Positions 56,440 through 64,000 of a stretch of 64,000 nucleotides of DNA are shown in pieces. Origin of the DNA: Vreelandella songnenensis (lineage in GTDB: Bacteria > Pseudomonadota > Gammaproteobacteria > Pseudomonadales > Halomonadaceae); the NCBI RefSeq assembly GCF_003002925.1, contig NZ_PVTK01000001.1, forward strand, positions 682,001 to 746,000, in the 5' to 3' direction. Position 1 is the first letter of the stretch; each line of letters begins with the position of its first letter. A model generated the notes under the pieces. The model had not been told where the DNA came from and searched no databases. It saw nothing but the letters and a program-made list of their open reading frames with translations. Position numbers and translations under genes: made by a program.

Positions 56440-57354
56440 CTAATAAAACCCTTCCTGGCCTTCTGGCCGGGTCTTGAAGCGCCGGTGCAGCCAGAGATAC
56501 TGCTCCGGGTGCTTGCGAATCGCTCGCTCGATAAACTGATTCACCCGCGTGGCGTCCGCCACCTCGTCCCTGCTCGGGAAGTTCTCGAACGCCGGCAGAC
56601 ACTCGATGGTGTAGGTACGGTTGTCGGGGTTTCGGTGAAACATCAGCGGCACTACCGGCGCCCCGGTCATCCGGGCGATTTTTGACGTCAGCCGAATGGT
56701 CGCCGCCTGCTGGTCGAAAAGCGGCGCAAAGACGCTGACATCGCGACCAAAATCCTGGTCTGGCGAGTACCACACAATGTGACCCGCCTTGATACGCCGT
56801 ACCACGCCGCGCAAATCGTGCCGGTCGATCGCCTGGCCAAAAATGCGCGAGCGCGCCCGGGTCATGAAGCGCTCGAACAGCGGGTTGTTGTGCGGGCGAT
56901 AGACGACATCCGCCGGAAAGAACAGCGAATGCAGCGCCCCGCCCAGATCCAGCGTCGAGAAGTGAATACCCACTACCAGCACACCCTTGCCCTGCGCCTT
57001 GGCATGCGCCAGATGCTCCTGGCCGTTGTACGCCACGCGATGGCGCAGTGCTTCTGCATCACGGCACCAGCCCGTGGCGGTTTCCACCAGGCCGATACCG
57101 TTGGCGATAAAGGTGTCCCTGACCAGCGCTTGCTGCTCATCGGCGCTTTTCTCGGGAAAGCAGAGCGCCAGGTTAGTGGCGGTAATATGGCGTCGGCGCT
57201 TGGCAAATCGCCAGGCCAGCAGCCCGATTGTCTTGCCCACCCAGAGCTTGATGTTCCAGGGAAGCCAGGCGGCCACGTACATGGCGCCAATGGCAAGCCA
57301 GGTGCCCCAGTAACGTGGGTGGGCAAAGGAGCTTGGGTAGTGTGTTTTCGACAT
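56440..57354 (-). CDS. lpxL: Lipid A acyltransferase (LpxL/HtrB-type)
   Basis: A 304-residue membrane-anchored acyltransferase of lipid A late acylation. One N-terminal membrane segment (about 16-36) precedes the catalytic 'GIHFSTLDLGG', which holds the HxxxxD motif, then 'YRPHNNPLFE' and 'DQDFGRD...FAPLF'. Length matches LpxL/LpxM (about 305-325). LpxL is chosen over LpxM or LpxP by general similarity only. It sits ten bases before alr in genome order, on the same strand, and may be co-transcribed with it. Confidence 0.88.
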   Translation of the reverse strand: MSKTHYPSSFAHPRYWGTWLAIGAMYVAAWLPWNIKLWVGKTIGLLAWRFAKRRRHITATNLALCFPEKSADEQQALVRDTFIANGIGLVETATGWCRDAEALRHRVAYNGQEHLAHAKAQGKGVLVVGIHFSTLDLGGALHSLFFPADVVYRPHNNPLFERFMTRARSRIFGQAIDRHDLRGVVRRIKAGHIVWYSPDQDFGRDVSVFAPLFDQQAATIRLTSKIARMTGAPVVPLMFHRNPDNRTYTIECLPAFENFPSRDEVADATRVNQFIERAIRKHPEQYLWLHRRFKTRPEGQEGFY

Positions 57355-57363
57355 TCGTACAAC

Positions 57364-58464
57364 CTAGACTGAGGGCGCCTGATAGCGCCGGGGTACGCGC
57401 GGTAATACGCCGGTTAACAGGGTATAGCTGATGGTATCGCAGTAGCGCGCCACCTCATCAACCGGCAGCACCGCGCCGTTGCTGGCAGTGCCCCAGAGCA
57501 CCACTTCGCTGCCGATCGCGGCGTCTTCGATATCGGTCACGTCCACGGTCAGCATGTCCATGGAGACCTTGCCGGCAATGGCACAGCGCTGGCCGTTGAC
57601 CAGCACCGGCGTGCCATCGGCGGCGTGGCGGTCGTAACCGTCGCCGTAACCGGCAGCCACCACCGCTATGCGCGAGCGGCGCGGGGCACGCCAGCGGCCG
57701 CCATAACCTACCGGCTCGCCTTCATCGAGCTCGCGCAGGGCGATGATTTCCGAGCGCAGGCTCATGACCGGACGCAGCTTTCGGGTGGTGTCGCTGGCGA
57801 TCTCCAGCGGGTCGCTGCCGTAAAGCATGATGCCCGGGCGATTCCAGTCGCCGTGGGCGGCCGGCCAGGCCAGCGTAGCCGGAGAGTTGGCCAGGCAAAG
57901 TGGTGCTTCAAGCGCGCCGGCCAGTGCCTGCAAGTGCTGCATCTGCCGGGTGAAATACGTGCCGTCGCCGGCATCTGCCGTTGCGAAATGGCTCATCAGA
58001 TGCAGGTCAGCGACCTGCGGGGCCGTGGAGAGGCGCTGCCAGACGCAGGCCGCTTGTTCCAGTTCAAAGCCCAGCCGGTGCATGCCTGAATCAACCTTAA
58101 GCCATACCGGAATCGGCTGGCTGGGCGAGAAAGCCAACAGCGCGTCTACCTGCCACGCGCTGTGCACGGCTACCCAAAATCGGTGGCGATCCACCAGCGG
58201 CAGCTCCTCGGCATCAAAGAAGCCTTCCAGCAGCACAATGGGCTTGGTAATGCCGCCTTCGCGCAAGGCAAGCGCCTCTTCGATGCACGCCACGCCAAAC
58301 GCCGGCACCTGGCTTTCCAGCGCCTGGGCACAGGCCACGGCCCCATGACCGTAAGCGTTGGCCTTGATTACCGCCAGTGAGCGGCTCTCGGGAGCGCAGC
58401 GGCACGCCAACTGGTAATTATGACGCAGCGCGTCCAAATCGATATGGGCCACTAACGGGCGCAT
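57364..58464 (-). CDS. alr: Alanine racemase
   Basis: A 366-residue PLP enzyme interconverting L- and D-alanine for peptidoglycan. It begins 'MRPLVAHIDLDALRHNY'; the PLP lysine is in 'AVIKANAYGHG' (Lys34); 'SMDMLTVDVTD' near the C-terminus belongs to the active-site Met/Tyr region. The ATG at 58464 gives standard length and has GAGAG upstream; the frame runs past it toward the rpoS end. It sits between lpxL and rpoS on the same strand. Confidence 0.95.
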   Translation of the reverse strand: MRPLVAHIDLDALRHNYQLACRCAPESRSLAVIKANAYGHGAVACAQALESQVPAFGVACIEEALALREGGITKPIVLLEGFFDAEELPLVDRHRFWVAVHSAWQVDALLAFSPSQPIPVWLKVDSGMHRLGFELEQAACVWQRLSTAPQVADLHLMSHFATADAGDGTYFTRQMQHLQALAGALEAPLCLANSPATLAWPAAHGDWNRPGIMLYGSDPLEIASDTTRKLRPVMSLRSEIIALRELDEGEPVGYGGRWRAPRRSRIAVVAAGYGDGYDRHAADGTPVLVNGQRCAIAGKVSMDMLTVDVTDIEDAAIGSEVVLWGTASNGAVLPVDEVARYCDTISYTLLTGVLPRVPRRYQAPSV

Positions 58465-58516
58465 CACATCTCTCGCTTGTGGATAATCATTTACCGGAAC
58501 CTTCCCCCTGACAGCA

Positions 58517-58542
58517 ACGCACCGAGCATGAACTCGGTGCGT
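58517..58542 (-). terminator. Hairpin after rpoS
   Basis: ACGCACCGAG - CATGAA - CTCGGTGCGT, a 10-bp perfect stem 26 bases past the rpoS stop. No T run follows, so it may be an mRNA 3' end stabiliser or a weak terminator before alr. Confidence 0.5.
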
Positions 58543-58567
58543 CAAGGGGTGATGGCCCGTCACTGGG

Positions 58568-59542
58568 TCAGCTTTCGAAGATAGCTTCCATCGACAGCCC
58601 CTGCTTTTCAAGCGAACGGCGCAGCTTCTTCAGCGCCTCTACCTGAATCTGGCGAACGCGCTCGCGGGTCAGGCCAATCTCTGCGCCCACTTCTTCAAGC
58701 GTGGCGGCTTCATGACCGCGTAGCCCGAAACGGCGTACCACCACTTCACGCTGCTTTTCGCTCAGCTCGTCGAGCCAGAGATCGACATGCTCGCGCACGT
58801 CACCATCTACCAGACTACCTTCCGGGCCCTGCACGTCGTCATCGGCCAGCGTATCGATCAGCGGCTTGTCACTTTCACCGCCCATCGGATAATCCACCGA
58901 GGAGACCCGCTCATTGAGGCCCAGCATTTTCTTGACCGTCTCCACGGGCTTGTCGAGATGCTCGGCGATCTCTTCCGCTGTCGCTTCATGGTCAAGCTTC
59001 TGGGTCAGCTCACGAGCTGCCCGCAGGTAGATATTGAGCTCCTTCACCACGTGAATCGGCAGACGAATGGTGCGCGTCTGGTTCATCAGCGCACGCTCAA
59101 TGGTCTGACGAATCCACCACGTAGCGTAGGTCGAGAAGCGAAACCCGCGTTCCGGATCGAACTTCTCGACGGCGCGAATTAGCCCCAGGTTCCCCTCTTC
59201 GATCAGATCCAGCAGCGTTAGCCCCCGGTTGAGGTAGCGCCGCGCAATCTTGACGACCAGGCGCAGGTTGGACTCGATCATCCGCGAACGGCCAAGCGGG
59301 TCTCCCTTGCGCGCCAGGCGTCCGTAATAGACTTCCTCTTCAGGCGTCAGTAGTGGCGAAAATCCTATTTCATTGAGGTAAATTTGTGTGGCATCCAAGC
59401 TCTGAGTCGACTGTCGATCCTCTCGCCCTAATGCTTTTTCAAAGGCATCCTCTTCCACTGCAACATCATCATCAGCGTTATCCAACGCTTCTTCGGCAGC
59501 ATCCAGGTCAACCTCCTGTAGATCCTTCTCCAGCATACTCAT
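58568..59542 (-). CDS. rpoS: Stationary-phase sigma factor RpoS
   Basis: A 324-residue sigma-70 family factor for general stress and stationary phase. Region 1.2 '[21 protein letters not shown]' begins near residue 50; region 2 '[20 protein letters not shown]' near 135; region 4 ends with '[19 protein letters not shown]'. The N-terminal 40 residues are very acidic. The ATG at 59542 follows GGGGG by about seven bases; a second ATG is six bases later. It follows nlpD on the same strand, as in E. coli and Pseudomonas. Confidence 0.96.
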   Translation of the reverse strand: MSMLEKDLQEVDLDAAEEALDNADDDVAVEEDAFEKALGREDRQSTQSLDATQIYLNEIGFSPLLTPEEEVYYGRLARKGDPLGRSRMIESNLRLVVKIARRYLNRGLTLLDLIEEGNLGLIRAVEKFDPERGFRFSTYATWWIRQTIERALMNQTRTIRLPIHVVKELNIYLRAARELTQKLDHEATAEEIAEHLDKPVETVKKMLGLNERVSSVDYPMGGESDKPLIDTLADDDVQGPEGSLVDGDVREHVDLWLDELSEKQREVVVRRFGLRGHEAATLEEVGAEIGLTRERVRQIQVEALKKLRRSLEKQGLSMEAIFES

Positions 59543-59702
59543 GGTCTTACCCCCGTAGTATCGCCTGCCCGCCTTTTTCAAAAAAATGAAAGGTAGCCGC
59601 ATTTTCCATGCGCCGTACCGTTATTATTATTCGCTTGAACCGGCAATATGCATGCCGATTCAAGAAAGCTTAACTGTTCGTTTATCCGGTTGGTGCGTGT
59701 GG

Positions 59703-60803
59703 TTAGCGTGAGGGCAGAAAGTTCAGGGGATCCTGCGGCTGTCCGTCGCGGCGCACTTCGAAGTGCAGCCTGACACTTTCTGCATCGCTGTTACCCATGG
59801 TGGCAATGACTTCACCTGCCTCGACCACGTCGTTTTCGCTGACGCTCAAACTATCGTTATGGGCGTAGGCGCTCAAGAACTGATCGTTATGCTTGAGCAA
59901 GATGAGATTACCGTAGCCACGTACGCCACTGCCTGCATACACGACGATTCCAGGGCCAGCTGCCTTAACAGGTTGCCCCTTTTGTCCGGCGATATCAATC
60001 CCGGCGGTAATCGAATCCCCTTCGCCAAACTTGCCGGTCACCTGGCCATTGGCAGGCCACTGCCAGTTGATCGTCTCGGCAGGCGTGAAGGTACGCGACG
60101 AACGGTCAACCCGTGCCTGTGGTGCAGGCGGCGTTGCCGCCGGAGTTGCCGATTGTGCAACCGCCTGTTCCGCTGGCTCGCGCGCCGGCTCCTGGCGAGC
60201 TTCGGGTTTCGAAGCTTGCGTTTCGGGCTCGGCGGCCGCGACTACTTCAGGCTCGCTTGCCGCTGGCGGCTCGGCCGGGCGATCATTATTGGCAGCAACT
60301 TCCTGAGCGCTGGCAACGGCTTGGCGGTCGGGCGTTTCGGCGGATTTATGCTCGGCATTCAGGCGTTGATTGCGCTCGATGGCGGACTCATCGGGCAGCA
60401 GCCAGTCAAGTTCCTGGTCGTTGCTTGCCACTGCCGTGGCCTGCGGCCGCAGCCCGGTGGCCACCACACCGCGTGATTCACTGCGTCCGGCCGCCTGGGG
60501 CTGGGCCGGTGCACTTGCCTGGGCGGTATTGGCCGCTCCGCCAGCACGCAGGGTAATCGTCTGGCCCGGGTGGATCTGGTAAGGCGCATCGATACTGTTC
60601 ATGGCCGCCAGCTGGCGGTAATCCAGATTATGCTGCCAGGCAATGCCGTAGAGCGTATCGCCCGCTTTCACCGTATATTGGGGTGAGTTTTCCACCGCGC
60701 GGCGCGCTTCGCTTAAATCGCGTACCTGTGGGGTGTTATGTTGCTGATTGGCACAGCCGCTAATGGCCAACACCAACGCTGACATCATGAAGACTTTACG
60801 CAT
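59703..60803 (-). CDS. nlpD: NlpD-like lipoprotein, amidase activator with degenerate M23 domain
   Basis: A 366-residue outer-membrane lipoprotein. Lipobox 'ISGC' (Cys17); LysM peptidoglycan-binding domain at about 42-86 ('YTVKAGDTLYGIAWQ'); a long Ala/Pro/Glu/Gln-rich linker (about 90-235); C-terminal LytM/M23 domain. The first metal-ligand His of true M23 peptidases is missing ('TAGIDIAG'), so it is probably catalytically inert and works by activating an N-acetylmuramoyl-L-alanine amidase at division, as NlpD does for AmiC. It precedes rpoS. Confidence 0.92.
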   Translation of the reverse strand: MRKVFMMSALVLAISGCANQQHNTPQVRDLSEARRAVENSPQYTVKAGDTLYGIAWQHNLDYRQLAAMNSIDAPYQIHPGQTITLRAGGAANTAQASAPAQPQAAGRSESRGVVATGLRPQATAVASNDQELDWLLPDESAIERNQRLNAEHKSAETPDRQAVASAQEVAANNDRPAEPPAASEPEVVAAAEPETQASKPEARQEPAREPAEQAVAQSATPAATPPAPQARVDRSSRTFTPAETINWQWPANGQVTGKFGEGDSITAGIDIAGQKGQPVKAAGPGIVVYAGSGVRGYGNLILLKHNDQFLSAYAHNDSLSVSENDVVEAGEVIATMGNSDAESVRLHFEVRRDGQPQDPLNFLPSR

Positions 60804-60821
60804 GCAAACCCTACTCCTTTT

Positions 60822-61781
60822 TCAGCGCTGTGCGGTATCTGTTGAATGAGTCGTTATCGTTCTTGCTGAACGGCGATTAAGTAGCACCACCAGCAGCGCA
60901 CCGAGCACCATCAGAGCCACCACTCCCATGACCTGGGCGGAGGCGCCGGTCAGCATCGTGTAATCATCCGGCAGTAAATAGCGATAGGCCAGCGGAATCA
61001 TCTGCCCCTCCGGCCCAATCTGATAGCGTAACAGTTCCCGCCATGGCCATAGAATCGGCAATGAGCCGACAATGAAGCCCAGCAGCAGCTGCAGCGTAAA
61101 GCCATGGTGGCGTTTCAACAGCCAGGATAACAGACGCGAAAACAATGCAAGCCCCACCACACACCCTACGCCGAACAGCGCAATGATGGTGATATCGAAG
61201 CTGCGGATAGCCCCCATAATCGTGCCGTAGAGTCCCATGGTGAGCAACAAAAAGCTGCCCGACACGCCCGGCAGCAGCATGGCGCTGATAGCGATACAGC
61301 CGGCGACCATGATCACCATGGCCTCATTGCCCAGCATCAGCACCAACGGCATCAGACCTGGCAGCATATGAGCAAGAAACAGCCCGACCAGCAGGGGAAG
61401 AATATACCAGATCCGCCAGCGATCACCGGCCTGGCCGACCACCAGCGCAGACGCCGCCACCAGGCCGAAGAAAAATCCGTCCAGCAGCAGCGGGTGTGCT
61501 TCCATCAGCCACAGCGCCAGGTGCGCCACGCTGACCAGACTGATGGCCACGCCAGCCAAAAGTGGAATCAAAAACGCCAGGTTCAGGTGAATGGCCAGCG
61601 CCTTGAAACCGCCACGATAAAGCGCCACCAGCGCCCCAGGGCCAAACTGCTTGATGGTGTTGATCAACTCTTCATAGATGCCGGTAATAAAGGCAATCGT
61701 GCCCCCTGACACCCCGGGCACGGCATCTGCGGCGCCCATTCCGGCGCCCTTCAAAAAAATTCCCAAGGATTTACGCTTCAA
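60822..61781 (-). CDS. DUF368 membrane protein, probable undecaprenyl-phosphate translocase (PopT-like)
   Basis: A 319-residue polytopic protein of the DUF368 family, with 'GAGMGAADAVPGVSGGTIAFITGIYEELI' near the start and a repeated 'LPGVSGSFLLLTMG' near residue 180, suggesting two inverted halves. DUF368 proteins have been reported to flip undecaprenyl phosphate back to the inner leaflet for cell-wall synthesis. The start is TTG (overlapping the pcm stop as TTGA) with AAGGAG seven bases upstream; no better start exists before the conserved motif. It lies between pcm and nlpD. Confidence 0.85.
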   Translation of the reverse strand: MKRKSLGIFLKGAGMGAADAVPGVSGGTIAFITGIYEELINTIKQFGPGALVALYRGGFKALAIHLNLAFLIPLLAGVAISLVSVAHLALWLMEAHPLLLDGFFFGLVAASALVVGQAGDRWRIWYILPLLVGLFLAHMLPGLMPLVLMLGNEAMVIMVAGCIAISAMLLPGVSGSFLLLTMGLYGTIMGAIRSFDITIIALFGVGCVVGLALFSRLLSWLLKRHHGFTLQLLLGFIVGSLPILWPWRELLRYQIGPEGQMIPLAYRYLLPDDYTMLTGASAQVMGVVALMVLGALLVVLLNRRSARTITTHSTDTAQR

Positions 61782-62455
61782 TCCACCACTCCTTGCAACA
61801 AAGGTACAAAACGAACGGGCTCAAGCCGACGCTTTTCAAAGGCACCGCCAATGCGCTTGATCTGGGTAAGCCATTGGCTGCCATCTGGTTCTTCCAGGGG
61901 CGCAATCAATACGCCGTCACGGGTCAGCTGCTCCAGCAGTACTTCCGGCAGCGTCTGGGCGCAGGCGGTGAGCAGGATGACGTCGAAGGGCGCCGCCTCC
62001 GGCCAGCCCTCGCCGCCATCGGCTACCGTCAGAGCCGCCTCGGCCTCCAGACGCCACAACCGCTCGCTGGCGCGCTCATGCAGCGCGTAAATACGTTCAA
62101 TGGAGTAAAGCTCCTTGACCAGACGCGACAGAATCAGCGTCTGGTAGCCCGAGCCCGTCCCGACCTCCAGTACTCGGCGCGGGTTGGCGCGAACCACCAG
62201 TTCGGTCATCCGGGCAACCGTGAGCGGCTGAGAGAGCGTCTGCCCAAAGCCGATGGGCAGCGCGGTATCCTCATAGGCGCGGTGGGCAAGGGCTTCATCA
62301 ACAAATAGATGCCTGGGCTCGCAGGCCATGACCTCCAGCACCTGCGGATGCCGAATGCCCTGCTCGATCAGGCGGTCGACCATGCGGTCCCGCGTACGCT
62401 GCGAGGTCATCCCTCGCCCGCGTCGCTCGGTCGAGGAGAGCTCAGGCAAAGGCAT
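61778..62455 (-). CDS. pcm: Protein-L-isoaspartate O-methyltransferase
   Basis: A 225-residue SAM-dependent repair enzyme that methylates isoaspartyl residues in damaged proteins. '[16 protein letters not shown]' and the SAM motif '[16 protein letters not shown]' are typical. The start at 62455 overlaps surE by 14 bases and has AGGA eight bases upstream; an internal ATG at 62410 has no well-spaced ribosome site. Part of the surE-pcm-PopT-like-nlpD-rpoS chain. Confidence 0.94.
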   Translation of the reverse strand: MPLPELSSTERRGRGMTSQRTRDRMVDRLIEQGIRHPQVLEVMACEPRHLFVDEALAHRAYEDTALPIGFGQTLSQPLTVARMTELVVRANPRRVLEVGTGSGYQTLILSRLVKELYSIERIYALHERASERLWRLEAEAALTVADGGEGWPEAAPFDVILLTACAQTLPEVLLEQLTRDGVLIAPLEEPDGSQWLTQIKRIGGAFEKRRLEPVRFVPLLQGVVD

Positions 62456-63188
62456 CCAGCCAGTCCTGCACATCACTGCGCGCCGGGTGGCGCGTCAGGT
62501 CGGTTTGCAACGGGGTAATCGACACATAGCCTGCCTCGATGGCGGCAAAGTCCGTGTCGTCGCCATCATCGGCGTTGGCGGCCACCGGGGCAATCCAGTA
62601 GCGCGTGCGCCCACGCGGGTCTTCAACGGGCAGCGGCTTTTCCGCAGGCCCGCGATAGCCAAGGCGGGTCACTCTGAATCCCTTGATCGCCTCCCAGGGT
62701 ACGTCCGGCACGTTGACGTTCAAGAGCGTTCTGGGCGGCAGAGAAAGCCGGTCGGCGGCGCCGATCAGGCTGGCCGCCACTTGCGCCGCCGTGGCAAAGT
62801 GACGATGGCCGCATAGCGACATCGCAATGGCGGTCATGCCCAGGTTGCGCCCTTCCATGGCCGCGGCCACGGTACCTGAATAGAGCACGTCGTCGCCCAG
62901 ATTGCTGCCGTGATTGATGCCGGAGATTACCAGATCCGGGCGCTCGTCCCAGATACCGTTGACCCCCAGGTAAACGCAGTCGGCGGGGGTGCCGTCAACG
63001 CTGTAAAACCCGTTATCCAGCGCGGTCAACGAAAGCGGCCGCGACAGCGTCAGCGAATTGCTCGCTCCGCTACGATCGCGGTCCGGGGCCACCACGCGCA
63101 GATTGGCATGAGCTTCCAAGGCGTCATGCAGCGCCTTCAACCCCGGCGCGTGAACGCCGTCATCATTGGAAAGCAGCAGTCGCCGCAT
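62442..63188 (-). CDS. surE: 5'/3'-nucleotidase SurE
   Basis: A 248-residue survival-protein nucleotidase. It begins '[17 protein letters not shown]' with the metal-binding Asp pair and has '[26 protein letters not shown]'. It dephosphorylates nucleoside monophosphates and is linked to stationary-phase survival. Follows truD by 34 bases and overlaps pcm. Good ATG with GGAG upstream. Confidence 0.96.
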   Translation of the reverse strand: MRRLLLSNDDGVHAPGLKALHDALEAHANLRVVAPDRDRSGASNSLTLSRPLSLTALDNGFYSVDGTPADCVYLGVNGIWDERPDLVISGINHGSNLGDDVLYSGTVAAAMEGRNLGMTAIAMSLCGHRHFATAAQVAASLIGAADRLSLPPRTLLNVNVPDVPWEAIKGFRVTRLGYRGPAEKPLPVEDPRGRTRYWIAPVAANADDGDDTDFAAIEAGYVSITPLQTDLTRHPARSDVQDWLDAFA

Positions 63189-63222
63189 GGAGTCTCCTTG
63201 TCAGTCAGCGCAGTCTGGCGGC

Positions 63223-64000
63223 TTACGCCATGTCTGGGTGGTCAATCAGCTCACCGATCACAGCGGTGGCAAAGCTGCCGCGGGGCAGCGCAAACGAGAG
63301 TAGCACGCCCTCTGGCTCCCAGCGCAGCTGAGGCTGGGTCAAGCGCATACGCAGGGCGCGACGTGCGCTTTTTACACCGCTTTTCTCAAGGCCTTCGCAC
63401 AGGGCCGGGTGCCGGCGTGGCAGCTGTGCTTCATGGGCCGCCGCCTTGCTCTGTGCCTCAGCCCCGCCGCTTCCAACACCCCAGAGTACGCCCGTGGGGT
63501 GCACGTCCAGCGCTTCGGCGCGGGCCAGCAGGTTGCCATCGGTAGCGTCGATGGTAAAGACGCTTTGCGTGCCTTCCAGCATCAGCGTATCGCCTGCGAT
63601 GGGCCGGTTCCAGGTGCCGTCGGCCAGTCGGGCGCTTAAAAGCTCGTTGAACAGAAAGCTGCGCGCCGTGGAAAGCATCATCCCCTGGCGGTCGTCACGC
63701 TTGCGCCAGCCCCTTGCCAGCAGCGCTTGGGCGCGCTGCAGGTTGCGCCCCTCAGAGCCAAAGCGCTGCGGACCGAAATAGTTGGGCACACCGTGCTCGC
63801 AAAGAGCCTGCCAGCGGCGCTCGAAATCCTCAGCCTGCACAGCCTCGCCGGTCAAGCGCAGGATAAAGCCGTTGGTGCGATGCACACCACGCTTCAATTT
63901 ACGCGGATGGCGGGCTTTTTCCAGCACCTTGATACCCAGCGCCTCAAGCGAGGCGTCCAGCTCGCCCGGCGCGTCGCGCCCCGGCAGGTGCACGCTCAGC
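63223..64000 (-). CDS. truD: tRNA pseudouridine(13) synthase TruD, 3' part
   Basis: The C-terminal 258 or so residues of TruD; the frame is open to the window edge. It has 'NYFGPQRFG' (the family motif) and the TRUD insertion-domain sequence after it. The catalytic Asp lies in the missing N-terminal part. It modifies U13 of certain tRNAs. The order truD-surE-pcm-nlpD-rpoS is the standard gammaproteobacterial arrangement. Confidence 0.95.
   Translation of the reverse strand, partial: LSVHLPGRDAPGELDASLEALGIKVLEKARHPRKLKRGVHRTNGFILRLTGEAVQAEDFERRWQALCEHGVPNYFGPQRFGSEGRNLQRAQALLARGWRKRDDRQGMMLSTARSFLFNELLSARLADGTWNRPIAGDTLMLEGTQSVFTIDATDGNLLARAEALDVHPTGVLWGVGSGGAEAQSKAAAHEAQLPRRHPALCEGLEKSGVKSARRALRMRLTQPQLRWEPEGVLLSFALPRGSFATAVIGELIDHPDMA

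Overview
The window is a dense, high-GC chromosomal segment of a gammaproteobacterium, most likely a halophile of the Halomonas group (Halomonadaceae). The evidence is the gene order at several housekeeping loci (rpsU-dnaG-rpoD with divergent tsaD; lptD-surA-pdxA-ksgA-apaG; truD-surE-pcm-nlpD-rpoS), the acidic proteins (acidic insert in RpoD, Asp/Glu-rich lipoproteins), and a betaine uptake block (proVWX plus a BCCT carrier). This is an inference from content; no rRNA is present. I see no prophage, insertion sequence, CRISPR array or defence island.

Layout. 1-900: the 3' end of an ABC solute-binding protein and a CAU-anticodon tRNA. 0.9-10.4 kb: YceI-like protein, then a catecholate-type ferric-siderophore module: ABC importer (binding protein, two permeases, ATPase) divergent from a FepA-like receptor, with a second CirA/FepA-like receptor convergent to the first and Fur-like sites in the control regions. 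10.4-16.4 kb: LysR regulator, AEC-family carrier, PQQ-type sugar dehydrogenase, and a histidine kinase / NtrC-type regulator pair. 16.5-17.3 kb: two small acidic lipoproteins. 17.6-22.5 kb: osmoprotectant uptake (proV, proW, proX, BCCT). 22.5-25.2 kb: a cNMP/CBS/nucleotidyltransferase protein closely linked to a DEDDh exonuclease. 25.4-29.9 kb: DUF4168 protein, MtgA, and a glutathione-dependent formaldehyde oxidation pair (frmA, fghA) with a divergent LysR regulator. 30-36 kb: unknown membrane protein, AbgT-family carrier, and a chemoreceptor coupled to an orphan binding protein.

36-64 kb is core genome: rpoD, dnaG, rpsU, tsaD, plsY, folB-folK, cca-apaH, a GMC oxidoreductase with a tiny Tat-signal partner, apaG-ksgA-pdxA-surA-lptD, amgK-murU (cell-wall sugar recycling), an OsmC protein, speD, an LpxL-type acyltransferase, alr, rpoS, nlpD, a DUF368 (PopT-like) protein, pcm, surE and the 3' part of truD.

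The coherent functions are iron acquisition, osmoadaptation, formaldehyde detoxification, envelope assembly (LptD, SurA, MtgA, NlpD, Alr, AmgK/MurU, PopT-like, LpxL) and stress response (RpoS, Pcm, SurE). I found no clearly new multi-gene system. The least explained items are the binding-protein/chemoreceptor operon (32.6-35.9 kb), the nucleotidyltransferase/exonuclease pair (22.6-25.2 kb), the 62-residue Tat protein ahead of the GMC oxidoreductase (45.6-47.2 kb), the acidic lipoprotein pair (16.5-17.3 kb), and two unassigned palindromic operator-like sites (about 28.96 and 30.02 kb).
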